From Clostridia bacterium (GTDB taxonomy: Bacteria > Bacillota_A > Clostridia > Oscillospirales > CAG-272): a stretch of 46,544 bases of DNA. The notes beneath the pieces are model-generated. The model had not been told where the DNA came from. It saw only the letters and a program-made list of their open reading frames with translations, and did no database searches. Below, in pieces: positions 14,648 to 21,530 of the stretch. The stretch lies in the NCBI GenBank assembly GCA_017632155.1, contig JAGBRZ010000141.1, positions 1 to 46,544 on the forward strand, given 5' to 3'. How positions within the stretch are numbered: the first letter of the stretch is position 1; every line of letters begins with the position of its first letter. The position numbers and the translations under genes were made by a program.

Positions 14648-16537
14648 ATGTTAGAGAACGAACTTGTTGTAGATAATTTCGCAGGTGGCGGCGGAGCTTC
14701 AACGGGCATCGAAATGGCTATCGGCAGAAGTGTCGATATTGCTATCAACCACGATCCTGATGCCATTGCGATGCACAAAGAAAATCATCCCACTACGAAG
14801 CATTATTGTGAGGACGTATGGGAGGTAGACCCCATAGAGGCTTGCGGTGAAAAATCGGTAGCGTTAGCGTGGTTTTCTCCCGACTGCAAGCATTTCAGTA
14901 GAGCGAAGGGCGGTAAACCCGTCGATAAGAAAATCCGAGGACTTGCTTGGGTAGTTATACGATGGGCTTATCTCGTCCGTCCTCGCGTTCTGATGATGGA
15001 AAACGTACCCGAGATAGTCACTTGGGGACCGCTTGGAGAGGATAACAAACCTATCAAGGAGCGAATGGGAGAAACGTTTGACGGTTTCATCGCTGCTCTG
15101 TCGGTCGGTTTATCCCGAACAAATCCTGCGTTTCGAGAGATGTGCGAAGCCCTTGGAGTTTCCGAGGATTCTGACATAGCAATCGCTTGTGAACGCGGTC
15201 TCGGATATGACATTCAGCACAGAGAACTCAAGTCTTGCGACTTCGGTGCGCCGACCACTCGAACACGATTTTATATGATTGCCCGTTGTGACGGTGAACC
15301 GATTGCATGGCCCGAACCGACACACGGAGATAAACGCAATCCCAAAGTCAAGGACGGCACACTTCTTCCCTACCGCACCGCAGCAGAGTGCATAGATTGG
15401 TCTATCCCTGCAAAGAGCATATTCGAGAGAGATAAACCCCTTGCCGAAAACACTCTCCGAAGAATAGCAAAGGGCATACAGAAATTCGTTATTGATAATC
15501 CCGAGCCGTTTATCATTCATTACAAATTTGATAACGAACCCGAAAGCATCGACAGACCTCTATCCACCGTTACGGGAGTGAACAGCCACTACGTCGTAAC
15601 ACCTACGATTATGTGCAACAACACCAATAACAACGGAGCGAGTGCAGATTCTCCACTTCCGACCGTTACTACCGGGAACAGAAATTATGTGGTTGCGCCT
15701 ACAATCGTTCCTATCGGTTATGGCGAACGCAAAGGGCAGGAACCTCGTGTAAACAGTGTCGAAGAACCTCTTGGCACGGTCGTGTCGAGTGGAAAACACT
15801 ATCTCGCAACGCCGATTCTCACGACGTTCAACCAAAACAGCAAAGGTCAAGAGCTTGACAGACCGATTGACACTGTAATGCCTGGAGCGCAGAGATTCGG
15901 GGTTGTCGCTCCGACGCTGATACAATACCACTCCGAAACGTCCGAAAGTGAAGTCAGAGGTCAAGAACTTTCTGAACCTCTTATGACGGTTGACACGTCG
16001 CCTCGATATGCTTTGTCGGTGGCTAACATAATGAAGAACTACGGCGGTAACTATCAAGGCTCCGGCAGCTCGGTGGATGAACCGCTTGGTACCGTTACTG
16101 CGAAAGATCACAACAGTTTGGTAACTGCTCACATTCTGACGATGCGAAACAATATGGACGGTCAATCTGTTGACGAACCTCTTACAACAGTCTCTTGCAG
16201 TGGAGCGCATCACGCAGAGGTGCAGGCGTTCCTTGTGAAATATTTTTCAAACGGTCAACCCAAAGCCGTCGATGCACCCCTCGACACAATTACAACAAAA
16301 GACCGTTTCGCCGTTGTGACTATCCACGGCGAAGAATACATAATTACCGACATAAAAATGCGTATGCTTCAGCCGAGAGAACTGTTTAACGCTCAAGGCT
16401 TCCCCGAAGATTACATCATTGATATGGAGGTAGACGGAAAACCATACCCCAAAAGTAAGCAAGTAGCGAGATGCGGAAACGCCGTGACACCGCCCGTACC
16501 TGCTGCGCTCGTCAGAGCAAATTTAATAAAGGAGTAA
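14648..16537 (+). CDS. C5-cytosine DNA methyltransferase, divergent catalytic motif, tandem repeats
   Basis: A 629-residue enzyme. SAM motif: VVDNFAGGGGASTGIEMA. The catalytic loop is WFSPDCKHFSRAKGG (about residues 75-89): the Cys follows Pro-Asp instead of the usual Pro-Pro or Pro. ENVPEIVTW (about 117) and a C-terminal RELFNAQGFPEDY and GNAVTPP complete the fold. Residues 300-555 hold about seven repeats of roughly 30-45 residues with the phrase EPLxTVxxxxxxxVVTPxI. The gap between start and preceding gene has a ribosome site. This subgroup is known in phages; the repeats probably form the target-recognition scaffold. Confidence 0.92.
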   Translation: MLENELVVDNFAGGGGASTGIEMAIGRSVDIAINHDPDAIAMHKENHPTTKHYCEDVWEVDPIEACGEKSVALAWFSPDCKHFSRAKGGKPVDKKIRGLAWVVIRWAYLVRPRVLMMENVPEIVTWGPLGEDNKPIKERMGETFDGFIAALSVGLSRTNPAFREMCEALGVSEDSDIAIACERGLGYDIQHRELKSCDFGAPTTRTRFYMIARCDGEPIAWPEPTHGDKRNPKVKDGTLLPYRTAAECIDWSIPAKSIFERDKPLAENTLRRIAKGIQKFVIDNPEPFIIHYKFDNEPESIDRPLSTVTGVNSHYVVTPTIMCNNTNNNGASADSPLPTVTTGNRNYVVAPTIVPIGYGERKGQEPRVNSVEEPLGTVVSSGKHYLATPILTTFNQNSKGQELDRPIDTVMPGAQRFGVVAPTLIQYHSETSESEVRGQELSEPLMTVDTSPRYALSVANIMKNYGGNYQGSGSSVDEPLGTVTAKDHNSLVTAHILTMRNNMDGQSVDEPLTTVSCSGAHHAEVQAFLVKYFSNGQPKAVDAPLDTITTKDRFAVVTIHGEEYIITDIKMRMLQPRELFNAQGFPEDYIIDMEVDGKPYPKSKQVARCGNAVTPPVPAALVRANLIKE

Positions 16538-16540
16538 ATT

Positions 16541-16966
16541 ATGAAAGTAAAACTTGATGAGGGCGCGTTCCTCCCTGAAAGAGCGCATCCCACAGATGCA
16601 GGACTTGATTTACGCACACCAATCGATTTTGTCTGTCCGTCGTGGCTTTGTTTTTGGAAGCCTAAAGCAGTTATTGATACAAGAGTACATATAGCAATTC
16701 CCGAAGGACACGTTGGGTTCCTAAAATCCAAGAGTGGCTTGAACGTTAAAAACGATTTAACGGGCGAAGGTGTTATCGACGCAGGCTATACCGGGAGCAT
16801 TGTTGTGAAACTATACAACTTCTCGTGGAGAAATCGTAAATTCAAACGGGGGGATAAGGTAATACAGCTCGTTATTCTCCCTATCCTCACACCCGAACTT
16901 GAACGCGTTGACGAACTCGCCGACACAGAGAGAGGAAGCGGTGGCTTCGGGAGTACAGGACGATGA
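16541..16966 (+). CDS. dut: dUTP diphosphatase (dUTPase)
   Basis: A 141-residue trimeric-type enzyme that hydrolyses dUTP to dUMP and keeps uracil out of DNA. All five motifs are visible: AGLDLR, KSKSGLNVK, GVIDAGYTGSI, RGDKVIQLV and the glycine-rich RGSGGFGSTG at the end. An extra loop with PSWLCFWKPKAV lies between motifs 1 and 2, which occurs in phage members. It follows the second cytosine methyltransferase by 3 bases. Confidence 0.95.
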   Translation: MKVKLDEGAFLPERAHPTDAGLDLRTPIDFVCPSWLCFWKPKAVIDTRVHIAIPEGHVGFLKSKSGLNVKNDLTGEGVIDAGYTGSIVVKLYNFSWRNRKFKRGDKVIQLVILPILTPELERVDELADTERGSGGFGSTGR

Positions 16967-17127
16967 AAACTATATTAATCACTCTCGCAGGTGTCCTCTC
17001 GTATTTCGGCGCACTCGTTCTGATTGCGCCCTTAATGGACGGAGCTTGGCAAAGTCTGTTTATTGCGCTTTTCGTTATGTTTTCCGTTGAGGGAGTATTG
17101 CTTTATTTAACGGAGGAAAAGAAATGA
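16963..17127 (+). CDS. Small membrane protein, 54 residues
   Basis: Two hydrophobic segments (LITLAGVLSYFGALVLIAP and LFIALFVMFSVEGVLLYL) and a charged end, TEEKK. ATG 16963 overlaps the dUTPase stop, and its own end overlaps the next start by 4 bases. It is similar in build to the membrane protein at 13136. Function unknown. Confidence 0.65.
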   Translation: MKTILITLAGVLSYFGALVLIAPLMDGAWQSLFIALFVMFSVEGVLLYLTEEKK

Positions 17128-17531
17128 GAGCGTTAGACAAAAAAATAACTAAAAACCGAAACGACGCTATCACAAACAATACTTTACGTCTGTGCATAGC
17201 GACGGGTTTACTTTTGCTCGACGATTTCTCCAAAACGAACGAGGAATCAAAACGTTTCGTCGAAGGATTCGCCGAGGTTATAAACGGCTACGGCGAAGAA
17301 GGCGGTCTCGACGCTCTGTTGCAAGAATGTACGGATCGCGGCATAGAGTTGCGCTTGGGCGACGATTTCTACACCACTCCCGGCAAGAAACGCTTTGAAC
17401 GTGGCGGCGGCGAACGGATAACTACGAAAACCAAAAAAGGCAATAAAAAAACACTTTGTAGCCGATGCAAAACACGTATAGCTGAAACAAGTAAATATTG
17501 CCGCGAGTGCGGAGCTGTGCTGAGAGGTTAA
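17124..17531 (+). CDS. Hypothetical protein with C-terminal zinc ribbon
   Basis: A 135-residue protein. The helical first part (LRLCIATGLLLLDDF, then FVEGFAEVINGYGEE) is followed by a basic linker and a zinc ribbon CSRCKTRIAETSKYCRECG at the end. It has an AACGGAGG ribosome site. The zinc ribbon suggests nucleic-acid binding; nothing more specific is seen. Confidence 0.75.
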   Translation: MRALDKKITKNRNDAITNNTLRLCIATGLLLLDDFSKTNEESKRFVEGFAEVINGYGEEGGLDALLQECTDRGIELRLGDDFYTTPGKKRFERGGGERITTKTKKGNKKTLCSRCKTRIAETSKYCRECGAVLRG

Positions 17532-17535
17532 GAAT

Positions 17536-17748
17536 ATGTCGTATCGTGAAACAGAAGATTCCTGCAAGGATTGCGAAGAAAGACACGTGGGTTGCCATTC
17601 GACTTGTAAACGCCACCACGACCGTTGCGAGAAAGAACGCCTAAAAAAAGAGGCAATCCTTAAAGCTCGCAGAACAGAGCAAGTGGTGGACGATTACATC
17701 ATAAACCGGGTTGATAGAACAAAGAAAAAAATGAAAAGGAGAAAGTAA
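17536..17748 (+). CDS. Small Cys/His-rich basic phage protein
   Basis: A 70-residue protein with CKDCEERHVGCHSTCKRHHDRC in its first third and a lysine-rich C-terminus. The phrase with CxxCxxRHxGCHxxC is a widespread small-protein pattern of Firmicutes phages. It probably binds zinc. Function unknown. Confidence 0.75.
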   Translation: MSYRETEDSCKDCEERHVGCHSTCKRHHDRCEKERLKKEAILKARRTEQVVDDYIINRVDRTKKKMKRRK

Positions 17749-17749
17749 T

Positions 17750-18040
17750 ATGCGATATATAGAGATTGATTCGATCATAGCGCAGATCAGAGGGGCACAT
17801 TGTGACAGGTGCAAGCACAACAGATGTACTGTATGTGACATTGATGAAGTGTTGCTGCTCTTGGAAGAAGCAGACGATGCCGATGTTGAGGAAGTGGTGC
17901 GGTGTAAGGATTGCAAGCATTGTGACGAATATCAAAATTTCAACTTTGAGAGATATTTAGGGTGCAACACAAATGGCGAAATCTACAAGGTTGAACCTAA
18001 TCACTTTTGCAGTTACGGAGAGAGAAAAGAAGATGGCTAA
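17750..18040 (+). CDS. Hypothetical protein with two Cys clusters
   Basis: A 96-residue protein. Cysteine clusters CDRCKHNRCTVCDIDEV (first half) and CKDCKHCDEY (second half) flank an acidic helix. The VVRCKDCKHCDE phrase is common in gut-phage small proteins, usually followed by a distant GYC- or FCSY-type segment, here NHFCSYGERKEDG. Probable zinc binder; role unknown. Confidence 0.75.
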   Translation: MRYIEIDSIIAQIRGAHCDRCKHNRCTVCDIDEVLLLLEEADDADVEEVVRCKDCKHCDEYQNFNFERYLGCNTNGEIYKVEPNHFCSYGERKEDG

Positions 18041-18233
18041 AGAGGGTATATTTCAACTCGCTCTTATGATTCTTAATGACCAATGCCCTCCCGACAACAG
18101 AATGTATCTTTGCAAAAAGGGCGAGGAAGCCGAATGCGATTGTGTCGAGTGTTGGCAAAAATATCTTTTTTGGGCGGTCAACGGATATAGGGGCGATCCG
18201 TATTATTGGGATAAACATCGCGAGGTGATTTAA
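18033..18233 (+). CDS. Small hypothetical protein, 66 residues
   Basis: It begins MAKEGIFQLALMILNDQCPP and contains four cysteines (CKKGEEAECDCVECWQKYLFW). It overlaps the previous gene by 8 bases. The Cys spacing resembles a zinc knuckle. Function unknown. Confidence 0.68.
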   Translation: MAKEGIFQLALMILNDQCPPDNRMYLCKKGEEAECDCVECWQKYLFWAVNGYRGDPYYWDKHREVI

Positions 18234-18400
18234 TGACATTGTTTGATTTCGATTCACCGTACACAAGAATGCTTTTCGGCAAATCACCTTATCCCGACGA
18301 GATCAAAAAAGGCGTTAAGCGTTGCGGACTTACCCACAAGCAATGGAAAAAGAAAAAACGCGAACGCAAAAACAGAAAGGAAGCAAGAAAGAGAAAATGA
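18233..18400 (+). CDS. Small basic protein, 55 residues
   Basis: It reads MTLFDFDSPYTRMLFGKSPY and has a strongly basic C-terminal third (WKKKKRERKNRKEARKRK). It shares one base with the preceding stop and overlaps the next gene by 4, a continuous tiling that supports coding. Probably nucleic-acid binding by charge; unknown. Confidence 0.55.
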   Translation: MTLFDFDSPYTRMLFGKSPYPDEIKKGVKRCGLTHKQWKKKKRERKNRKEARKRK

Positions 18401-18744
18401 AAGAACGATTGACCGAGTTATTAAAAGGCGGGTTGAAGTATAACGACAACCCGTTGTCATATTGCCACGATGAACACGTTGGAGAGCTTGCCGACCACCT
18501 TCTCGCAAACGGTATAATCGTACCGCCTTGTGCGGTGGGTGATAAAGTTTATTGGATAAACCGTCTTACAAAAGGAATCGAAACTGACATCGTTATTGCA
18601 ATACATCAATACGAAGATGGTTTATCAATAGCAACTAACACCATAGGAACGAAATGCACTACCACATATGGTTTGAAAAGATTTCTTGAAATAATGCACT
18701 TTTCAAAAGAAGAAGCAGAAGCAGCACTAAAAGAACAACAATAA
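18397..18744 (+). CDS. Hypothetical protein, 115 residues
   Basis: It begins MKERLTELLKGGLKYNDNPL, followed by CHDEHVGELADHLLANGIIV and a beta-rich remainder that starts VPPCAVGDKVYWI. This layout is frequent in Firmicutes phage early regions: a helical start with a phrase like ADHLLANGVI, then an SH3-like segment. Start ATG 18397 overlaps the previous stop. Function unknown. Confidence 0.75.
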   Translation: MKERLTELLKGGLKYNDNPLSYCHDEHVGELADHLLANGIIVPPCAVGDKVYWINRLTKGIETDIVIAIHQYEDGLSIATNTIGTKCTTTYGLKRFLEIMHFSKEEAEAALKEQQ

Positions 18745-18759
18745 AGAAAGGTATTAATT

Positions 18760-19137
18760 ATGAAAAAAATTATTTGTATTTTACTTATCGCATTTATCCT
18801 ATTATCCTTCGCATCTTGCACAGCAGCAGATACCGTTAACCAAAATATGAACCAAGCGGCAGATAACTTTGAGGTTGTTCGCAAAATCACAGTATACAAC
18901 GCAAGAACAGATTTGGTTGTTTTGGAAATGGAAGGCTATATGAGCTTGTCGAACAATTCTCATAGCGAACTCGTTGTTACTTGCAAAACCGGCGCAAACG
19001 AATACAAGAAAAACTATGTATACCTTAACGAGTATGTAATTTATGTGGTCGAGGATATTACGAGTACAGTAACAGACCCCTATCACTATAAGATTAAATT
19101 CTATACCCCGATGCCTGACGTTGATATAAACCATTAA
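18760..19137 (+). CDS. Beta-sandwich lipoprotein
   Basis: A 125-residue secreted lipoprotein. It has a lysine start, a hydrophobic core (IICILLIAFILLSFASC) and a lipobox ending at Cys20, so it should be anchored on the outer face of the membrane. The mature part is beta-rich (KITVYNARTDLVVLEMEGYM) and matches a small beta-sandwich lipoprotein that is common in clostridial phages. Surface lipoproteins of phages can block superinfection, which is a reasonable guess here. It is in the early operon, so expression is expected after induction rather than from the prophage. Confidence 0.83.
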   Translation: MKKIICILLIAFILLSFASCTAADTVNQNMNQAADNFEVVRKITVYNARTDLVVLEMEGYMSLSNNSHSELVVTCKTGANEYKKNYVYLNEYVIYVVEDITSTVTDPYHYKIKFYTPMPDVDINH

Positions 19138-19157
19138 GTCGGCAGAAAGGAGTAGTA

Positions 19158-19481
19158 ATGAAAAAATTTAAACATTGGCTTATCAGAAAGCTCGGCGGCT
19201 GTTTGCCCGACAGAAAAGAAATTTGGCTCACAAAAACCGTGGTAAAACCCGTTAAGGTTTTTGCAGAACACGAAGAATTCGGCTTTGCTGAATTGAAGAG
19301 GAGATTTCCCGCGTATGATGTGGATGAATATGTTAAAGCAGCTTTGGCTCGTGGAATAGCCGAACAACTTTCTCTTCGCGGATTATGGGAAGTAAAACAA
19401 AGTTACGACACATTTACAGATACGACACGTTTTATAGCAAGCATTGAGGTTATACCGCAGGAAAGGAGCAAGGGGGAATGA
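19158..19481 (+). CDS. Hypothetical protein, 107 residues
   Basis: Basic N-terminus (MKKFKHWLIRKLGGCLPDR), a middle helical part with a VKAALARGIAEQL segment, and a beta-like end. Similar proteins beginning MKxFKxWLIRKLGG occur in Firmicutes phages. AAAGGAG precedes ATG 19158. No catalytic motif is visible. Confidence 0.72.
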   Translation: MKKFKHWLIRKLGGCLPDRKEIWLTKTVVKPVKVFAEHEEFGFAELKRRFPAYDVDEYVKAALARGIAEQLSLRGLWEVKQSYDTFTDTTRFIASIEVIPQERSKGE

Positions 19482-19786
19482 AAGCGCAAGAATATTTTGA
19501 AAAATACTTTGCAGATGCAGACATCAACAACCAAGAAGAACTTTTTGAAAAATCAAAAGCGATGCTGAAAGATTTTTCGGGCGAGATCGACAAATTGTTA
19601 AAATCGCGTAACGCAAAAAGAGATTCCGTGGCAATAGGCATAGTAAACGAAATGAACGCAAAGTGGAATGCGGTTGCGAATAAAGTTGAAAAGAAATTCG
19701 GCATACGTATATTGAAGCGCAATGTTATTTACAACTTTTATTTGTCGGAACAAAATTCGGTTGTTTTTCCGCGCAAGCCGGATTGA
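19478..19786 (+). CDS. Hypothetical protein, 102 residues
   Basis: Mostly helical and charged, beginning MKAQEYFEKYFADADI with a central AIGIVNEMNAKWNAVANKVE. Its start overlaps the previous stop by 4 bases. The family is a familiar type in clostridial phages but has no known function. Confidence 0.72.
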   Translation: MKAQEYFEKYFADADINNQEELFEKSKAMLKDFSGEIDKLLKSRNAKRDSVAIGIVNEMNAKWNAVANKVEKKFGIRILKRNVIYNFYLSEQNSVVFPRKPD

Positions 19787-19801
19787 AAGGAGCGAGGGGA
19801 A

Positions 19802-19984
19802 ATGAAAATAGTTTATGATGATATGTTTGAGTTTTCGGAAATTGTTATTCGTTGCAATGACACGGTGAGAAAAGGCAAGTGTTCATATTGTCCGTTTTTT
19901 GACCGTTGCCAAATAGATGAACCCGAAAACAGACACGTTCAATGCGGAAAATTAGACCCCCCAACCGAGAAAGGCGGTGATTAA
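19802..19984 (+). CDS. Small Cys-rich protein, 60 residues
   Basis: Cysteines in RKGKCSYCPFFDRCQID with a flanking C in IVIRCND and HVQCGKL suggest a zinc site. A GAAAGGAGCGAGG ribosome site precedes ATG 19802. Function unknown. Confidence 0.68.
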   Translation: MKIVYDDMFEFSEIVIRCNDTVRKGKCSYCPFFDRCQIDEPENRHVQCGKLDPPTEKGGD

Positions 19985-20203
19985 ATGGCTACGATGACAC
20001 AAAGTTTCGAAGTTTGGCTTTTTACATATCATAGAGATTTGTTTGTTCCGTTGTTGTTCGGACACACCGAATTGCTCACAGACGAATTGCAAAAAGAATA
20101 CATAGAATGGTGCAAAACGGACGAAGGAAAACAATATCTTGAAGGCGGCTCAAAATATGACAAAAACCATAAAGGAAATAAAGCGAGGCGTGAAGCGGAA
20201 TGA
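19985..20203 (+). CDS. Small hypothetical protein, 72 residues
   Basis: It begins MATMTQSFEVWLFTYHRDLF and is rich in aromatic and charged residues, ending in a lysine-rich tail. It starts directly after the preceding stop and overlaps the next start by 4 bases. No motif recognised. Confidence 0.65.
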   Translation: MATMTQSFEVWLFTYHRDLFVPLLFGHTELLTDELQKEYIEWCKTDEGKQYLEGGSKYDKNHKGNKARREAE

Positions 20204-20442
20204 CACGCAAGAGATTTATCAAACTGCTTATGTCGCACGGCGAAACACCGAGATCGGCAAGAGCAATAGCGTTTTTGTATAACGTAAGCGGAACACCGTA
20301 CAAAAAAGCGTATTCAGATTATTGTGTGAAAACGAGTATGCAGAGGGCATTTGCCTCGCTCGGTAAAGCGGCTCTAAAATGCGGTGAGAGCATTTCAAAG
20401 GTCGCACAATCATTAAAGAAACTTACGGAGGCTATAAGATGA
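20200..20442 (+). CDS. Small hypothetical protein, 80 residues
   Basis: It begins MTRKRFIKLLMSHGETPRSA, with RAIAFLYNVSGTPYKKAY following, and a second helical part ending in KLTEAIR. Phage proteins with the opening KRFIKLLMS have been seen in clostridial prophages, with no known role. It overlaps both neighbours by 4 bases. Confidence 0.7.
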   Translation: MTRKRFIKLLMSHGETPRSARAIAFLYNVSGTPYKKAYSDYCVKTSMQRAFASLGKAALKCGESISKVAQSLKKLTEAIR

Positions 20443-20759
20443 ATGAAATAATTTTTGAAAAGAGAAACATGTCCGAAAGCGCAATTCCTACAACCTATTT
20501 CGACGAACACAAGCCTGTGTCCGGACCTCATAACGAGGGCATTGGTATGATTTTAAAACAAATCGAAGAATGCACAAGAGTTTGTGTATTTGAGCTTGAG
20601 ACAATAGACCAATATATGTTTGGTCGTGTTCGCAATGATGCTGCAAACCAATCAGAACCGAGATGCTTCTATGAAGATGTTTTAAAGCACGCGACAAATA
20701 TGAAGAAATTAAGCGAAAAGTTAACGATGCTTCGAGAGGGCATCTGCGGTTCCTTGTAA
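20439..20759 (+). CDS. Hypothetical protein, 106 residues
   Basis: The sequence is alpha-helical in its second half (LKQIEECTRVCVFELETIDQ, then DVLKHATNMKKLSEKL) after an extended start. No motif is seen. It is read in the same operon with a ribosome site (ACGGAGG) inside the previous gene. Confidence 0.7.
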   Translation: MNEIIFEKRNMSESAIPTTYFDEHKPVSGPHNEGIGMILKQIEECTRVCVFELETIDQYMFGRVRNDAANQSEPRCFYEDVLKHATNMKKLSEKLTMLREGICGSL

Positions 20760-20781
20760 AAGAAATGATAGGAGCGCAACA

Positions 20782-21084
20782 ATGACCCCCATTGAAAAAG
20801 AAATCATACTTACATTCGCAAAAAACGATATGAACCTTACTCGTACCGCAAAGGAACTGTTCCGAAGCAAGAACTCCGTTTTGTATTGGCTCGTAAAAAT
20901 AAAATCCGAGTACGGACTCGACCCGAGGTGTTTTTACGATTTAATCACGTTAGTTGCACGTTTATCTAAAGAAAACGAGGAAATGTCTGCTCAAATATTC
21001 TATTGCGCCGGCGTTGATATCTCACAGCAGACCGCCGACACAATCGCCGAACACCTTTACAAAGCAGGATACCGCAAAATTTAA
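20782..21084 (+). CDS. Helix-turn-helix protein (PucR/Fis-like)
   Basis: A 100-residue protein. Its first 40 residues (EKEIILTFAKNDMNLTRTAK, ELFRSKNSVLYWLVKI) have the shape of the HTH found at the C-terminus of PucR and Fis regulators, where a helix with NLTxTA is followed by a recognition helix. The rest is helical. It could be a late-gene activator acting on the gap after the primase, but that is inference only. Confidence 0.68.
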   Translation: MTPIEKEIILTFAKNDMNLTRTAKELFRSKNSVLYWLVKIKSEYGLDPRCFYDLITLVARLSKENEEMSAQIFYCAGVDISQQTADTIAEHLYKAGYRKI

Positions 21085-21102
21085 TCAAACAGAGGTGATT
21101 AT

Positions 21103-21258
21103 ATGACCTGCCCTGTCTGTAACGGTGAAACCACAGTAGTCAGAACACGCGACCACGAAGATAACGTCAAGCGAGAGCGTGTCTGCGTTTCCTGCGGTTA
21201 TCACTTCTACACAATCGAAATCGATTCAGACTTATACGAAAGGATGGTGAAAAAATGA
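21103..21258 (+). CDS. Small zinc-finger protein (NrdR-like N-terminal pattern)
   Basis: A 51-residue protein with paired cysteines: MTCPVCNGETTVVRTRDHED at the start and RERVCVSCGYHFYTIE further on. This is the layout of the zinc ribbon of the repressor NrdR without its ATP-cone. It probably binds DNA or RNA. It overlaps the following gene by 4 bases and has GAGGTGA upstream. Confidence 0.72.
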   Translation: MTCPVCNGETTVVRTRDHEDNVKRERVCVSCGYHFYTIEIDSDLYERMVKK

Positions 21259-21530
21259 AACGTCAAGAAACACTCGATGCAGCCATAAAGTGCGTATGCG
21301 GTGAACGTCAGGATCAGTACGGAACGCCCGAGAATAATTTTGGCACTATCGCAAACTTATGGACTGCCTATCTCGGTTATCCCGTATCTGCCGTAGACGT
21401 TGCAATGATGATGTCTTTGCTCAAGATTGCACGTATCAAGACGGGAACGGCGACCGAAGATTCGTTCGTTGACCTTGCCGGATATGCGGCGTGTGGCGCG
21501 GAAATTCAGCACTTCAAAGGAGCGATATAA
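21255..21530 (+). CDS. DUF6378 family protein
   Basis: A 91-residue helical protein with the family phrase CGERQDQYGTPENNFGTIAN and then VDVAMMMSLLKIARIKTG and DLAGYAACGAE. Such proteins are common in phages, and their helical bundle resembles MazG-type pyrophosphatases. An NTP-hydrolysing role has not been shown. It directly precedes the primase-helicase. Confidence 0.82.
   Translation: MKRQETLDAAIKCVCGERQDQYGTPENNFGTIANLWTAYLGYPVSAVDVAMMMSLLKIARIKTGTATEDSFVDLAGYAACGAEIQHFKGAI

Noticed and set aside
14648..16537. Repeats in the methyltransferase gene considered as a CRISPR-like array
   Set aside because: The repeats are degenerate at DNA level, in frame and vary in length; they encode protein repeats.
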